Part shown: positions 8,510 through 16,682 of the stretch, piece by piece
How positions within the stretch are numbered: position 1 is the stretch's first letter
Layout: the number at the start of each line of letters is the position of its first letter
From: Shewanella sp. VB17
Lineage (GTDB): Bacteria > Pseudomonadota > Gammaproteobacteria > Enterobacterales > Shewanellaceae
DNA length: 64,000 nt
Direction of reading: 5' to 3'
NCBI RefSeq assembly: GCF_013248905.1
Contig: NZ_JABRVS010000001.1
Span: 4,092,001-4,156,000 of the forward strand
Made by a program: the position numbers and the translations under genes
The notes under the pieces: model-generated
What the model saw: the letters and a program-made list of their open reading frames with translations, nothing else
What the model was told of the DNA's origin: nothing
The model's database searches: none

Positions 8510-8575
8510 GATGTCACTCCATAATCTTCGTTATGAGTAATTCTGATCTTTTATCACCTAAAATACAATGACGAC

Positions 8576-8628
8576 TTGACAATAATCAGCAAACATATAG
8601 TATTTGCACTAATAGTTAGCTTACTAAC
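8576..8628 (+). promoter_or_regulatory. Peroxidase promoter with overlapping candidate OhrR-type operator
   Basis: TTGACA (8576-8581), 16 nt, TAGTAT (8598-8603). Just downstream is the inverted repeat GTTAG-CTTA-CTAAC (8615-8628), which would cover the transcription start and fits a repressor site for the divergent MarR/OhrR-type gene. The peroxidase ribosome site GGAG is at 8653-8656. Confidence 0.55.
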
Positions 8629-8664
8629 CTTTATGTTCATTAATCACTGAATGGAGAAAATGTT

Positions 8665-9627
8665 ATGATAAAAGCAATCGTTGGTTTGAGTTTTAGTTTA
8701 TTTGTCACAAGCAGTTTTGCCACAAATATTCATCAAAATGCTGAAAATATGGTTACATCATTCGAAAAAAAATTTGGTGTCACTGAAGGGAAGCGTCGTA
8801 ATCACACCAAGGGATTTTGCTTTGAAGGTGAATTAATACCTAACCCTAAAGCAATGCAGCGTTATACAACAAATTTATTGTTTTTAAAAGAAGCGGCAGT
8901 CATTGGGCGTTTATCACATAAAGGAGGCAATAATCATGCTCCTGATAATAAAGCCGCTGAGTACGGTATGGGATTATCGATTAATACCTCAGACGGGGTA
9001 AATAATATGTCGATGAATACTTTAGACTTTTTTCCTGTATCGACACCAGAGGATTTTGCTAATTTAATGTTCGCGAAAACTCAAGGCTCTGCTGCAGTAA
9101 AAGCATTTAAAGCTAAAAATACCGATCTTCAGCGCTTCAGCGCACATAACGCCAAAAAAGAAAAAAAATTAATCCCATATGAAGGCAGTACATTTAACAG
9201 TATTAATAGCTTCTACTTAGTGGATCAAAATGGTAAAAAAACGGCAGTAAGGTGGTCATTTATCCCAACAAGAAAACAGTTAGTCGTATTAGAGCCTAAA
9301 GCGGATTTCTTTTATGAGAATATGCAAAATAATGTCAATACACACGGCGTAAGCTGGGATATGGTGATCACTGTAGCGAACCCTGATGATGAGGTCGATA
9401 ATGCTGCCATTGAATGGGTGGGTGAACATACAAAGATAACAGCTGCAACACTCAAGGTTATTTCGCTAAGCTCAGAAAAAAATGGCCAATGTGATACGAT
9501 TAATTATGATCCAATGGTATTATCTCAAGGGCTTATACCATCTCAAGATCCACTTTTACAAGCAAGACGCAATAGCTACGCTATCTCCTTTGGCAAAAGA
9601 ATATTAGAAAAGAGGGAACAACAATGA
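8665..9627 (+). CDS. Periplasmic catalase-fold haem peroxidase (SrpA-like)
   Basis: A 320-residue minimal catalase-related peroxidase. Signal peptide MIKAIVGLSFSLFVTSSFA is followed by the distal-haem block RRNHTKGFCFEGEL (His47), FPVSTPEDFANLM, then YEGSTFNSINSFYLVDQNG and the proximal haem-ligand motif R-x3-Y (R301/Y305) in ARRNSYAISFGKR. Such shortened catalases act as peroxidases on organic peroxides or H2O2 in the periplasm. Divergent from an OhrR-like regulator and translationally coupled (ATGA) to the next small gene. Reductant partner unknown; the cytochrome b561 often found with this family is not seen here. Confidence 0.88.
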   Translation: MIKAIVGLSFSLFVTSSFATNIHQNAENMVTSFEKKFGVTEGKRRNHTKGFCFEGELIPNPKAMQRYTTNLLFLKEAAVIGRLSHKGGNNHAPDNKAAEYGMGLSINTSDGVNNMSMNTLDFFPVSTPEDFANLMFAKTQGSAAVKAFKAKNTDLQRFSAHNAKKEKKLIPYEGSTFNSINSFYLVDQNGKKTAVRWSFIPTRKQLVVLEPKADFFYENMQNNVNTHGVSWDMVITVANPDDEVDNAAIEWVGEHTKITAATLKVISLSSEKNGQCDTINYDPMVLSQGLIPSQDPLLQARRNSYAISFGKRILEKREQQ

Positions 9628-9854
9628 GTGATTTATGGTTAAACAGTTTAATAACAGAAACTCCTCAGGCAGGATATGAACTTGCAATAAAGCTGTCGAG
9701 AATGGGCGTTAAATACACTCAACCATCTGATAAAGTAAGAGAAAAAATGCGACCGGATTATGCTGAGAATGCAGATAATTTGATCGCTTCATCTCACGTT
9801 ATTGCCATTAATTTTCAAACAGTATCAGCAGCAAATAATTACTGGAAAAAGTAA
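9624..9854 (+). CDS. 76-residue protein coupled to the peroxidase
   Basis: A small soluble protein of unknown function. Its ATG overlaps the peroxidase stop (ATGA, 9624-9627), so it is probably made in step with it. No signal peptide, membrane segment or cysteines. Sequence landmarks are ETPQAGYELAIKLSRMGVKYTQPSDKVREKM and NYWKK at the end. An accessory, maturation or regulatory role for the peroxidase is inference from coupling alone. Confidence 0.7.
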   Translation: MSDLWLNSLITETPQAGYELAIKLSRMGVKYTQPSDKVREKMRPDYAENADNLIASSHVIAINFQTVSAANNYWKK

Positions 9855-9885
9855 AGTTTACCTCTCTTCACAATAAGCGAAATAA

Positions 9886-9917
9886 AGTGACCTTGATAAG
9901 CTATTATCAAGGTCACT
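9886..9917. terminator. Perfect 14-bp stem between convergent genes
   Basis: AGTGACCTTGATAA (9886-9899), loop GCTA, exact complement (9904-9917). On the minus strand it is followed by TTATTTCGCTTATTG, so it likely serves recJ and perhaps both sides. Confidence 0.75.
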
Positions 9918-9959
9918 GTCAATCAACAGCATTTATATCGTTAAACAATGACGCCCCTC

Positions 9960-11684
9960 TTACATTGCCTCAATCTGGTCAACCATCAACTGCAACGTTT
10001 GCTTCCCTCTAAATTCATTCACATCAAGTTTATAAACCACTCTAACATACTGAATACTCGCATCTGGCCAAATGGTCAAATCGACATTGAACGCGATAGC
10101 ATCTAGCATGGTTTGACCACAATGCGTCTCTAAAACCAGCTTTAAATGCTTTTCACCTACGATACGCTGCTGAATAACCTTAAAGTAACCATCAAAAAGA
10201 GGCTCTGGAAACTCTTGCCCCCAGGGGCCTGCATTTCGAAGCTCCCATGCCATCGATAAATTCATTTCATCAGGGCGTAGTTCACCATCTGTTGTCAGTT
10301 GTCCAGTTAACTGCTCAGATTGTAATAATTCTCTTACCCCAGCATCGTAAGCTTGTTCAAACGCGTAGAAATCTTTACTCAGTAATGAGAGCCCTGCCGC
10401 CATGGCATGACCACCAAATTTGAGTATCATTCCAGGATGTCTGCTATTAATCAACTCAAGTAAATCTCGCATATGCAAGCCTTTGATTGAGCGAGCAGAA
10501 CCTTTTATTTCACCATTTCCCGCATCGGCAAAGGCAATAACAGGTCTATGATATCTATCCTTTATTCGTGAAGCCAAAATGCCGATCACACCTTGATGCC
10601 AGTCCTCTTTAAACAAAGCGATCCCCCATGGAAGTTGATCTTCATTAAGTGACAATGACTCTAAGCTTTTTAATGCCTCCTGCTGCATATCGGCTTCAAG
10701 ATCACGACGTTCAGCATTCAGACCATCAAGCTCTGCTGCCATACGTCTTGCTGTCACCATGTCATCACACAATAGAGTTTCGACACCTAACGCCATCTCA
10801 TCAAGCCGACCAGCAGCATTGAGTCTGGGGCCTACAGCAAAACCAAAATCAGATGCGACGATACGAGCAGGGTTTCGTTTGGCAACTTCCAATAATGCGG
10901 TGATCCCCGGACGACATCGACCAGCTCTGACACGTTGTAACCCCGCTTCAACTAAAATTCGATTATTACTGTCTAAAGCAACCACATCAGCCACGGTGCC
11001 CAGCGCCACAATATCTAATAACCCACCTAAATTAGGTTCAATTAACCCTTGTTCTTGATACCAGTGACGAGATCTCATTTCGGCTCTTAATGCTGTCATC
11101 AAATAGAAAGCGACACCGACACCTGCTATTGATTTACTTGCAAAAGTACAATCAAACTGATTAGGATTGACGATAGCATCGGCCTCTGGTGTGGTTTTAC
11201 CTGGCAAGTGATGATCTGTTATCACCACTTGCATGCCTAATCTCTTCGCTGCTGCAACCCCTTCTATCGAAGAAATACCGTTATCGACAGTGATCAACAG
11301 CTCTGCACCTTTACTGTGTGCAACGGCGACAATTTCAGGGCTTAACCCGTAACCAAAATCGAATCTGTTGGGGATCAAATAATCGACTCTATTCGCTCCC
11401 ATCATCTTAAGCGCTAACATACATACACAAGTCGATGTAGCACCATCAGCATCAAAATCTCCCATAATAAGGATTGAACGTTGCTCCTTAATAGCATCAG
11501 CAATGATTTCGGCCGCTTTAGGCAATCCCTTCATCGTATCAGGCTTAAGTAATCGGCTTAGCGTTAACTCACAATCCTCCACAGAACTGCCACGGCTCGC
11601 ATAAATCTGCCTTAATAGTGGTGAAAGGGTATTGGGGAGGTAGCTGTCATCAACTTTGTCTCGGCGAACAATCTTATGGATCAC
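9960..11684 (-). CDS. recJ: Single-stranded-DNA exonuclease RecJ
   Basis: A 5'-3' exonuclease used in RecF-pathway recombination and mismatch repair. The 574 residues compare with 577 in E. coli. DHH-family metal motifs are present: MGDFDADGATST, LLITVDNGIS, VVITDHHLPG and DIVALGTVADVV. The DHHA1 part has FGGHAMAAGLSL, followed by the OB-fold C-terminus. Start MIHKIVRRDKVDDSYLPN aligns with the family start. It is the last gene of the xerD-dsbC-recJ set on this strand. Confidence 0.97.
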   Translation of the reverse strand: MIHKIVRRDKVDDSYLPNTLSPLLRQIYASRGSSVEDCELTLSRLLKPDTMKGLPKAAEIIADAIKEQRSILIMGDFDADGATSTCVCMLALKMMGANRVDYLIPNRFDFGYGLSPEIVAVAHSKGAELLITVDNGISSIEGVAAAKRLGMQVVITDHHLPGKTTPEADAIVNPNQFDCTFASKSIAGVGVAFYLMTALRAEMRSRHWYQEQGLIEPNLGGLLDIVALGTVADVVALDSNNRILVEAGLQRVRAGRCRPGITALLEVAKRNPARIVASDFGFAVGPRLNAAGRLDEMALGVETLLCDDMVTARRMAAELDGLNAERRDLEADMQQEALKSLESLSLNEDQLPWGIALFKEDWHQGVIGILASRIKDRYHRPVIAFADAGNGEIKGSARSIKGLHMRDLLELINSRHPGMILKFGGHAMAAGLSLLSKDFYAFEQAYDAGVRELLQSEQLTGQLTTDGELRPDEMNLSMAWELRNAGPWGQEFPEPLFDGYFKVIQQRIVGEKHLKLVLETHCGQTMLDAIAFNVDLTIWPDASIQYVRVVYKLDVNEFRGKQTLQLMVDQIEAM

Positions 11685-11763
11685 GTATTTACAGCCTTAT
11701 GTCAGATTATATTTGATTCAATCATTGTTTATTACAGAAGATTGGGGGGTAGGAATTAATTAG

Positions 11764-11820
11764 CGTAAGTTCAGCTTACGATTGAATGAATAAAGCCAGT
11801 AGCGATAAACTACTGGCTTT
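11764..11820. terminator. Two hairpins between dsbC and recJ
   Basis: AAAGCCAGTAG (11792-11802) pairs with CTACTGGCTTT (11810-11820), and CGTAAG (11764-11769) pairs with CTTACG (11775-11780). Read on the minus strand the larger stem follows dsbC. T-runs are weak, so it may attenuate rather than stop transcription into recJ. Confidence 0.55.
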
Positions 11821-11849
11821 TGGCTATTCAATACGGGTGAAAAAGCATA

Positions 11850-12578
11850 CTAGTTAACCGATTCAAGTGCCTTTAGCAGTTCAGCTGGTGGCTGGTAGCC
11901 AGGGATCATACTGCCATCTTCTAAGATAATTGCTGGCGTGCCGTTAACACCAAAACTTTGGCCTAAATTATACTGCTCTGCAATTTTCGCGTCACACTTA
12001 TTATGTTTAACGGTCTTTCCACCTTTCGCTTCAGTCATGGCTTTAAGAGGATCATCTGCACACCATACCGCTTCCATCTCATCAGCATTCGCTGAGGGGA
12101 TGCCACGACGTGGGAAAGCTAAATAACGTACGGTTATACCTAAATCATTGTATTCAGACATTTGGTTATGCAACTTACGGCAATATCCACAGCTAATATC
12201 CGTAAATATGGTCACCACATGCTTTTCTTTTTTTGCTTTATAAACCAACATATTACTTTCAAGAGGCTTCATCATATCAAGTCGGGGACCTGCCATAGCA
12301 GCCTCGGTTAAATTCTTCATGCCCTTGTTTATATCATATATGTTACCGTGGATAATCTTGCTGCCATCTTTTGATATATATAGCACACCACGGTCAGTTA
12401 ACGCTTGGTATAAGCCTGAGATCGGTGACTCTTGCAACGAGTGAACCTCAACACTTAAGGTATCTGCCAGTTTTTGTTTTAAAACAGTGTTGCTATCTGC
12501 CTGTGTGTTGGGTGCAGCCAAAGTAAAAGGCGTTATCACTACGGCAAAAATCAGAGAGCATACTCGGGTAAACGTCAT
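11850..12578 (-). CDS. dsbC: Thiol:disulfide isomerase DsbC
   Basis: Periplasmic isomerase that corrects wrong disulfide bonds, kept reduced by DsbD. Signal peptide MTFTRVCSLIFAVVITPFTLAA, an N-terminal dimerisation domain, then a thioredoxin-fold domain with the active site CGYC in TIFTDISCGYCRKLH, the cis-Pro loop NGTPAII and the second structural cysteine pair (WCADDP, HNKCDAK). Length 242 fits the family. It lies between xerD and recJ, as in other gammaproteobacteria. Confidence 0.96.
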   Translation of the reverse strand: MTFTRVCSLIFAVVITPFTLAAPNTQADSNTVLKQKLADTLSVEVHSLQESPISGLYQALTDRGVLYISKDGSKIIHGNIYDINKGMKNLTEAAMAGPRLDMMKPLESNMLVYKAKKEKHVVTIFTDISCGYCRKLHNQMSEYNDLGITVRYLAFPRRGIPSANADEMEAVWCADDPLKAMTEAKGGKTVKHNKCDAKIAEQYNLGQSFGVNGTPAIILEDGSMIPGYQPPAELLKALESVN

Positions 12579-12732
12579 TGGTAATCCTGTTTTTATCTAG
12601 GTCAATATATTGTGAGTTCAGTCGTCATAAAACAGTAGACCTCAGTTTCTATTGAAAACTTACAGTTTCAATGCAATTAAAGCAAATATAAACTGTAAGC
12701 AAAACCGTCAAATGTTGCCTAAAACACCAATA

Positions 12733-13659
12733 CTACCCCCTTGGGTGATGCTCACTGTGTAATTGGCTCAATCTAGCTTTAGCTACATGAGTGTATATTT
12801 GCGTAGTAGAGAGATCGCTATGACCTAACAATAATTGCACCACACGCAAGTCGGCACCGTGATTTAGCAGATGCGTCGCGAAAGCATGCCTTAAAGTATG
12901 AGGCGAAAGGTCAGTGTTAATCCCTGCCCTCAGAGCATACAGCTTAATTCGATGCCAGAAGGTTTGTCTGGTCATCATTTTTCCACGGTTAGAGGGGAAA
13001 AGCACATCACTCATTTTTTGCTTTAGTAACTCACCTCTGGCAGCGACTAAGTAATGCTCAACCTCAGCGACAGCAAGCTCACCTAAAGGCACCAATCGTT
13101 CTTTATCGCCTTTACCAACAACCCTGACTAACCCCTGACGCAAACTTAGTTGTTCCATAGTCAAACTCACCAATTCAGTCACGCGTAAGCCTGTAGCATA
13201 AAGAAGCTCTAACATTGCTTTATCACGACATTCTATTGGCGAGTCAAGGTTTGGCTCATTCAGCAGATTATCAACATCTGCTTCACTGAGTGAATCTGGC
13301 AATTTACGTGCAAGTTTTGGTGATTTAATTTGCGCGATAGGATCAATATCGATCCGTTTATGCACCAATAGAAAACCATAAAAACGCCTTAAACTACTCA
13401 CTAAACGTGCGCTACTGGTACGCGCAAAACCTTGAGTAAAACGCGTATCTAAATACTCTCTAATTAGCGTTTGTGTGACATCAACAAGTGAAAATCCTGC
13501 ACCTAAGGCCCAGCGCTCGAAATGACAAATATCGGTTCTGTAAGCACTCAGTGTATTTTTACTTAATCCTCGGTTAGACCAAAGCTCATCAAGAAAAATA
13601 TCAATCAGAGGATCAGACAAGTATGCTTCTGTTGGCTTAATCGGGTTAAATTCGGTCAA
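12733..13659 (-). CDS. xerD: Site-specific tyrosine recombinase XerD
   Basis: With XerC resolves chromosome dimers at dif near the FtsK-bearing septum. Catalytic set is present: Arg in TGLRVTELV, Lys in GKGDKERLVP, HTLRHAFATHLL, LGHSDLSTTQIYTH with the Tyr nucleophile. The frame is open up to a TTG at 13701, but that codon lies inside the brnQ terminator stem-loop. I chose the TTG at 13659 (LTEFNPIKP): AAGGGG stands 7 nt upstream and the 308 residues fit the family (298 in E. coli). Start codon use is therefore the rare TTG. Confidence 0.93.
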   Translation of the reverse strand: MTEFNPIKPTEAYLSDPLIDIFLDELWSNRGLSKNTLSAYRTDICHFERWALGAGFSLVDVTQTLIREYLDTRFTQGFARTSSARLVSSLRRFYGFLLVHKRIDIDPIAQIKSPKLARKLPDSLSEADVDNLLNEPNLDSPIECRDKAMLELLYATGLRVTELVSLTMEQLSLRQGLVRVVGKGDKERLVPLGELAVAEVEHYLVAARGELLKQKMSDVLFPSNRGKMMTRQTFWHRIKLYALRAGINTDLSPHTLRHAFATHLLNHGADLRVVQLLLGHSDLSTTQIYTHVAKARLSQLHSEHHPRG

Positions 13660-13681
13660 ACAAGGACCCCTTAAAAATGAT

Positions 13682-13712
13682 AAAAAAAAGCGCAGTCTCA
13701 ACGAGACTACGC
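13682..13712 (-). terminator. Intrinsic terminator of brnQ
   Basis: On the minus strand: GCGTAGTCTC, loop GTT, GAGACTGCGC (one G-U pair), then eight Ts. It stands between brnQ and xerD and overlaps the longer, less likely xerD reading frame. Confidence 0.9.
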
Positions 13713-13746
13713 CTTATCTTATATCAACTTAATGAAAAATGATTAT

Positions 13747-15081
13747 CTAAGAACTCAATAATGGATCAGAATTTGGTTTTTTAACCAATAAGCAAACCAC
13801 GATGGTTAAACCCGTTGGTAACAACCATGCCATTCCTTCATTGTGTAAAGGCATAAAGTCAATCAGGCCCATATCGAACCCGGCCGCCTTTAGTCCATCA
13901 ATCACACCAAACACCAATGCGACACTTAACACGATACGATGAGAAAATTCAGGCATTGAGAATTTTTTCGTTAAGAAAGTCACCGCAACAAGTGCCATTG
14001 CAACAGGATAAATGGTATAGAGAACAGGCACACTAATGCTGATCAATTCCGCTAAACCGACATTGGCAACGATCCCACAAATAAGGCTGATAATGATGAC
14101 AAATGCACGATACGACAAACTAGGAATAAGCTCATTGAAAAACTCAGAACAAGCCGTAACCAAACCAATAACGGTTGTTAAACAAGCTAGAGTGACCACA
14201 GCCGCTAATAAGAACTGTCCAAACTCACCAAATTCACGATTCACATAATTAGTTAAAATCACCCCGCCATTATCAGCACCAATCGCAATATCACCTGCTG
14301 TAGCCCCTAAGTAGAAAAGAGAAATATAAACAAATGCTAGTCCTGCTGCAGCAACAAAGGCTGCTCGGATTAAATATTTAGTTTGCTCTTTACTATCACT
14401 CACCCCTTTGCGGCGTAAGACATCGATGATCAACATCCCAAAGATAAGTGACGCTAACGTATCCATGGTATTGTAACCTTCTAAAATACCTTTAGTTAAT
14501 GGACTTGCTTGATAATCGCCTACCGCTTGGCCGACTTCTGTCGCCGGAACCATAAACACCGATGCAGCAAGCACAACCAACAGTGACAACATGATAGGTG
14601 TTAATACTTTACCTACGTAATCAAGTAATTTACCAGGATAGAGTGCCAATAACATCGCTACACCAAAGAAGATTAATGAATAAAGTAATTGAGAAATATT
14701 AAGCGCTATCCCCGCCAGCATAAAGGTCGAATTACTGTCGGCTAGAAAAGGTTTTAATCCCATCTCATAAGCCACCAGTCCTGCACGAGGCGCCGCAAAA
14801 GCTGGACCAATAACAATGTAGATAGCAATAGCGAAAATAGTCGCAGCTAATGGCGGCAGTAATCCCATGATCTTACCATTTGCCTTGGCGACAGCAATTA
14901 AGGTTATCAAGGGTAAAGTTACCGCAGTGATTAAAAAGCCAATCATGGCCAGACTCATATTCTCACCAGACAAGAAACCTGCAAGTGGTGGAAAAATTAA
15001 ATTACCCGCACCTAAAAAAAACGCGAAGGTCATAAAACCTAAGCCCAAAGTGTCAGTGATCGTCATTTGTGTTTTTTGCAC
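13747..15081 (-). CDS. brnQ: Branched-chain amino acid:cation symporter BrnQ
   Basis: Inner-membrane sodium- or proton-coupled carrier for Leu, Ile and Val. A 444-residue polytopic protein with about twelve hydrophobic segments. It begins with the LIVCS-family block DTLGLGFMTFAFFLGAGNLIFPP, and has GPAFAAPRAG and YNTMDTLASLIFGMLIIDVLR further on, both typical of BrnQ. It has its own strong terminator and a long 5' non-coding region of about 480 nt, so regulation by an untranslated leader is possible. Confidence 0.95.
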   Translation of the reverse strand: MQKTQMTITDTLGLGFMTFAFFLGAGNLIFPPLAGFLSGENMSLAMIGFLITAVTLPLITLIAVAKANGKIMGLLPPLAATIFAIAIYIVIGPAFAAPRAGLVAYEMGLKPFLADSNSTFMLAGIALNISQLLYSLIFFGVAMLLALYPGKLLDYVGKVLTPIMLSLLVVLAASVFMVPATEVGQAVGDYQASPLTKGILEGYNTMDTLASLIFGMLIIDVLRRKGVSDSKEQTKYLIRAAFVAAAGLAFVYISLFYLGATAGDIAIGADNGGVILTNYVNREFGEFGQFLLAAVVTLACLTTVIGLVTACSEFFNELIPSLSYRAFVIIISLICGIVANVGLAELISISVPVLYTIYPVAMALVAVTFLTKKFSMPEFSHRIVLSVALVFGVIDGLKAAGFDMGLIDFMPLHNEGMAWLLPTGLTIVVCLLVKKPNSDPLLSS

Positions 15082-15565
15082 TTTTTACCCCATCTTTATT
15101 TTTATCATTCTCAAGCCATCACACTGAACATTAATTAGGTATGTATTATTCAGAGTAAATCAAAGTGTAAACATATGTTTACACTGGTCCGTGGTCAATT
15201 CAGTCGAGATTTGTCGAGTTTACAAACAAAAATACAAAACACGCATGTTTAGATTGTGTAAAACTGAGCGACCTCCTTTAAAACCTGTATAAATACGGGT
15301 TAAGGGCGCATACTATTACCAAATTTGACGCCAACTTACAAGTCCAGGTATCATAAAGACCACATATTAACACTTCAAGAAAACAAACAAGCCACAAACA
15401 AAAACAATGACCCTCAAAAGAAAACCAAAAACCTCAAAATAAACAATAAAAGTAAACAATAAACTAACAACCCAATCCACTGCTCCAAAATACATCTCTT
15501 TGATTCGCAGTAGTCGATTTTTTAACGTATCATCGCATTAATGTAAATCTGTAAAAATCTTCCTG
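15082..15565. other. Shared 484-nt region between divergent brnQ and trmN6
   Basis: Contains a small hairpin ACCTGTA-TAAA-TACGGGT (15283-15300, one G-T pair). A strikingly T-poor, A/C-rich plus-strand stretch runs from about 15365 to 15480 (for example AAACAAACAAGCCACAAACA). On the minus strand this would be a long T/G-rich sequence. No open frame of note. The promoters of both genes must be here, but I could not fix them. Confidence 0.5.
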
Positions 15566-16288
15566 ATGGCCTTTACCTTTAAACAATTTCATATTAACGA
15601 TCACGGTTGCGGTATGCCCGTTAGTACTGACGCAGTACTACTTGGCGCATGGGCACCATTGACACAAGCTAAACATATTTTAGACATAGGTGCGGGCAGC
15701 GGCTTGCTCAGTTTGATGGCGGCGCAGCGAAGTGAAGCCGACCTCACTTCGATTGAACTTGACGGTATTGCTGTCAACGCATGCAGTCAAAATTTCAACG
15801 CATCTAAATGGCAGAGTAGATTTAATCTGCTACATACCAGTGTTCAAGAATTTAGCGCAACTCATCAAGCTAATACCAGCATTAAATTCGATCACATTAT
15901 CTGCAATCCCCCTTATTTTAAAGGCGGCACCCAATCCAATGATCGACTTAGAGCTCAAGCAAGGCACACGGATACATTGAATTTTCACTCGCTCCTGCAG
16001 GCAATCACTCAACTATTAACCCCCACAGGTACCGCAAGTTTAATTTTACCCTCTCAAAGCATGCCGCCTTTTAAGGAAGAACTAGACCGCTCAACTTTAT
16101 TCATAGAACAATTGACTGACATTCGCGATTCAGATTTAAAAGCCCCTCATCGTCATCTATTTACTCTCAGACATAGCGCGATTGGCAGTCAATCACAGAC
16201 CAAAACTAATTTTTGTATTAAAAAACTAGACGGTCGTTATACAGAAGAAATGATCACACTTATAACCGATTTTTACCTAAAATATTAA
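15566..16288 (+). CDS. trmN6: tRNA1(Val) adenine-37 N6-methyltransferase
   Basis: SAM-dependent enzyme (YfiC) that methylates A37 of tRNA-Val. It has the substrate-side motif CGMPVSTDAVLLGAWA, SAM-binding ILDIGAGSGLLSLMAAQRS, acidic motif II (TSIELDGIAV) and the amino-methyltransferase motif NPPY in IICNPPYFKGG. 240 residues, as in the family. It is usually next to srmB, and here too srmB is the next gene, though in the same direction. Confidence 0.93.
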   Translation: MAFTFKQFHINDHGCGMPVSTDAVLLGAWAPLTQAKHILDIGAGSGLLSLMAAQRSEADLTSIELDGIAVNACSQNFNASKWQSRFNLLHTSVQEFSATHQANTSIKFDHIICNPPYFKGGTQSNDRLRAQARHTDTLNFHSLLQAITQLLTPTGTASLILPSQSMPPFKEELDRSTLFIEQLTDIRDSDLKAPHRHLFTLRHSAIGSQSQTKTNFCIKKLDGRYTEEMITLITDFYLKY

Positions 16289-16682
16289 CTCATTTACTGC
16301 CTATAAATACTCAAACTACCTCAAGATGCAGAATTCAGCGTATCTAGAGGTGACAGAGTTCAAGCGCCTTAATTCATGCCGCATGAACGGCATTCCAACC
16401 TTTGATGGATATGGGAAATGTCTTATTTTGTATAGCACAAAATAATCCATGATGGCCTCATTCAATATTTTACAACCAAGAAATACGATGCGATTAAAAA
16501 GGTACGCTCAATCAATGAAGGTGGAATCATGCAATTTGGAGACATCAAAAAACCACAATGTTGTATCGTATCAAAACAAATTGAATGATTTTTTATTTTA
16601 AATGGATATTTTCAATACTAATGATTTAAGTTAGTTCGATTAACCTTTATAATGTGGCGCTATTATTTATTGAGAGCTGCAC
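16289..16682. other. Intergenic region between trmN6 and srmB
   Basis: Contains a hairpin ATGCCG-CATGAA-CGGCAT (16376-16393) within the stretch from CTACCTCAAGATGCAGAATT (from about 16317) onward, which has the look of a dispersed Shewanella/Vibrio intergenic repeat. A 20-codon frame from 16529 (MQFGDIKKPQ) begins almost like SrmB (MQFEDFLLDP) and has AAGGTGG in front, but is probably chance or a partial duplication. Confidence 0.35.

Noticed and set aside
10759..11058. Plus-strand frame of 99 codons inside recJ
   Set aside because: Shadow of recJ with low-complexity Ser/Thr-rich product.
16529..16591. 20-codon frame starting MQFGDIKKPQ before srmB
   Set aside because: Resembles the srmB start (MQFEDF) over a few residues, but soon ends; probably chance or a tiny duplication.
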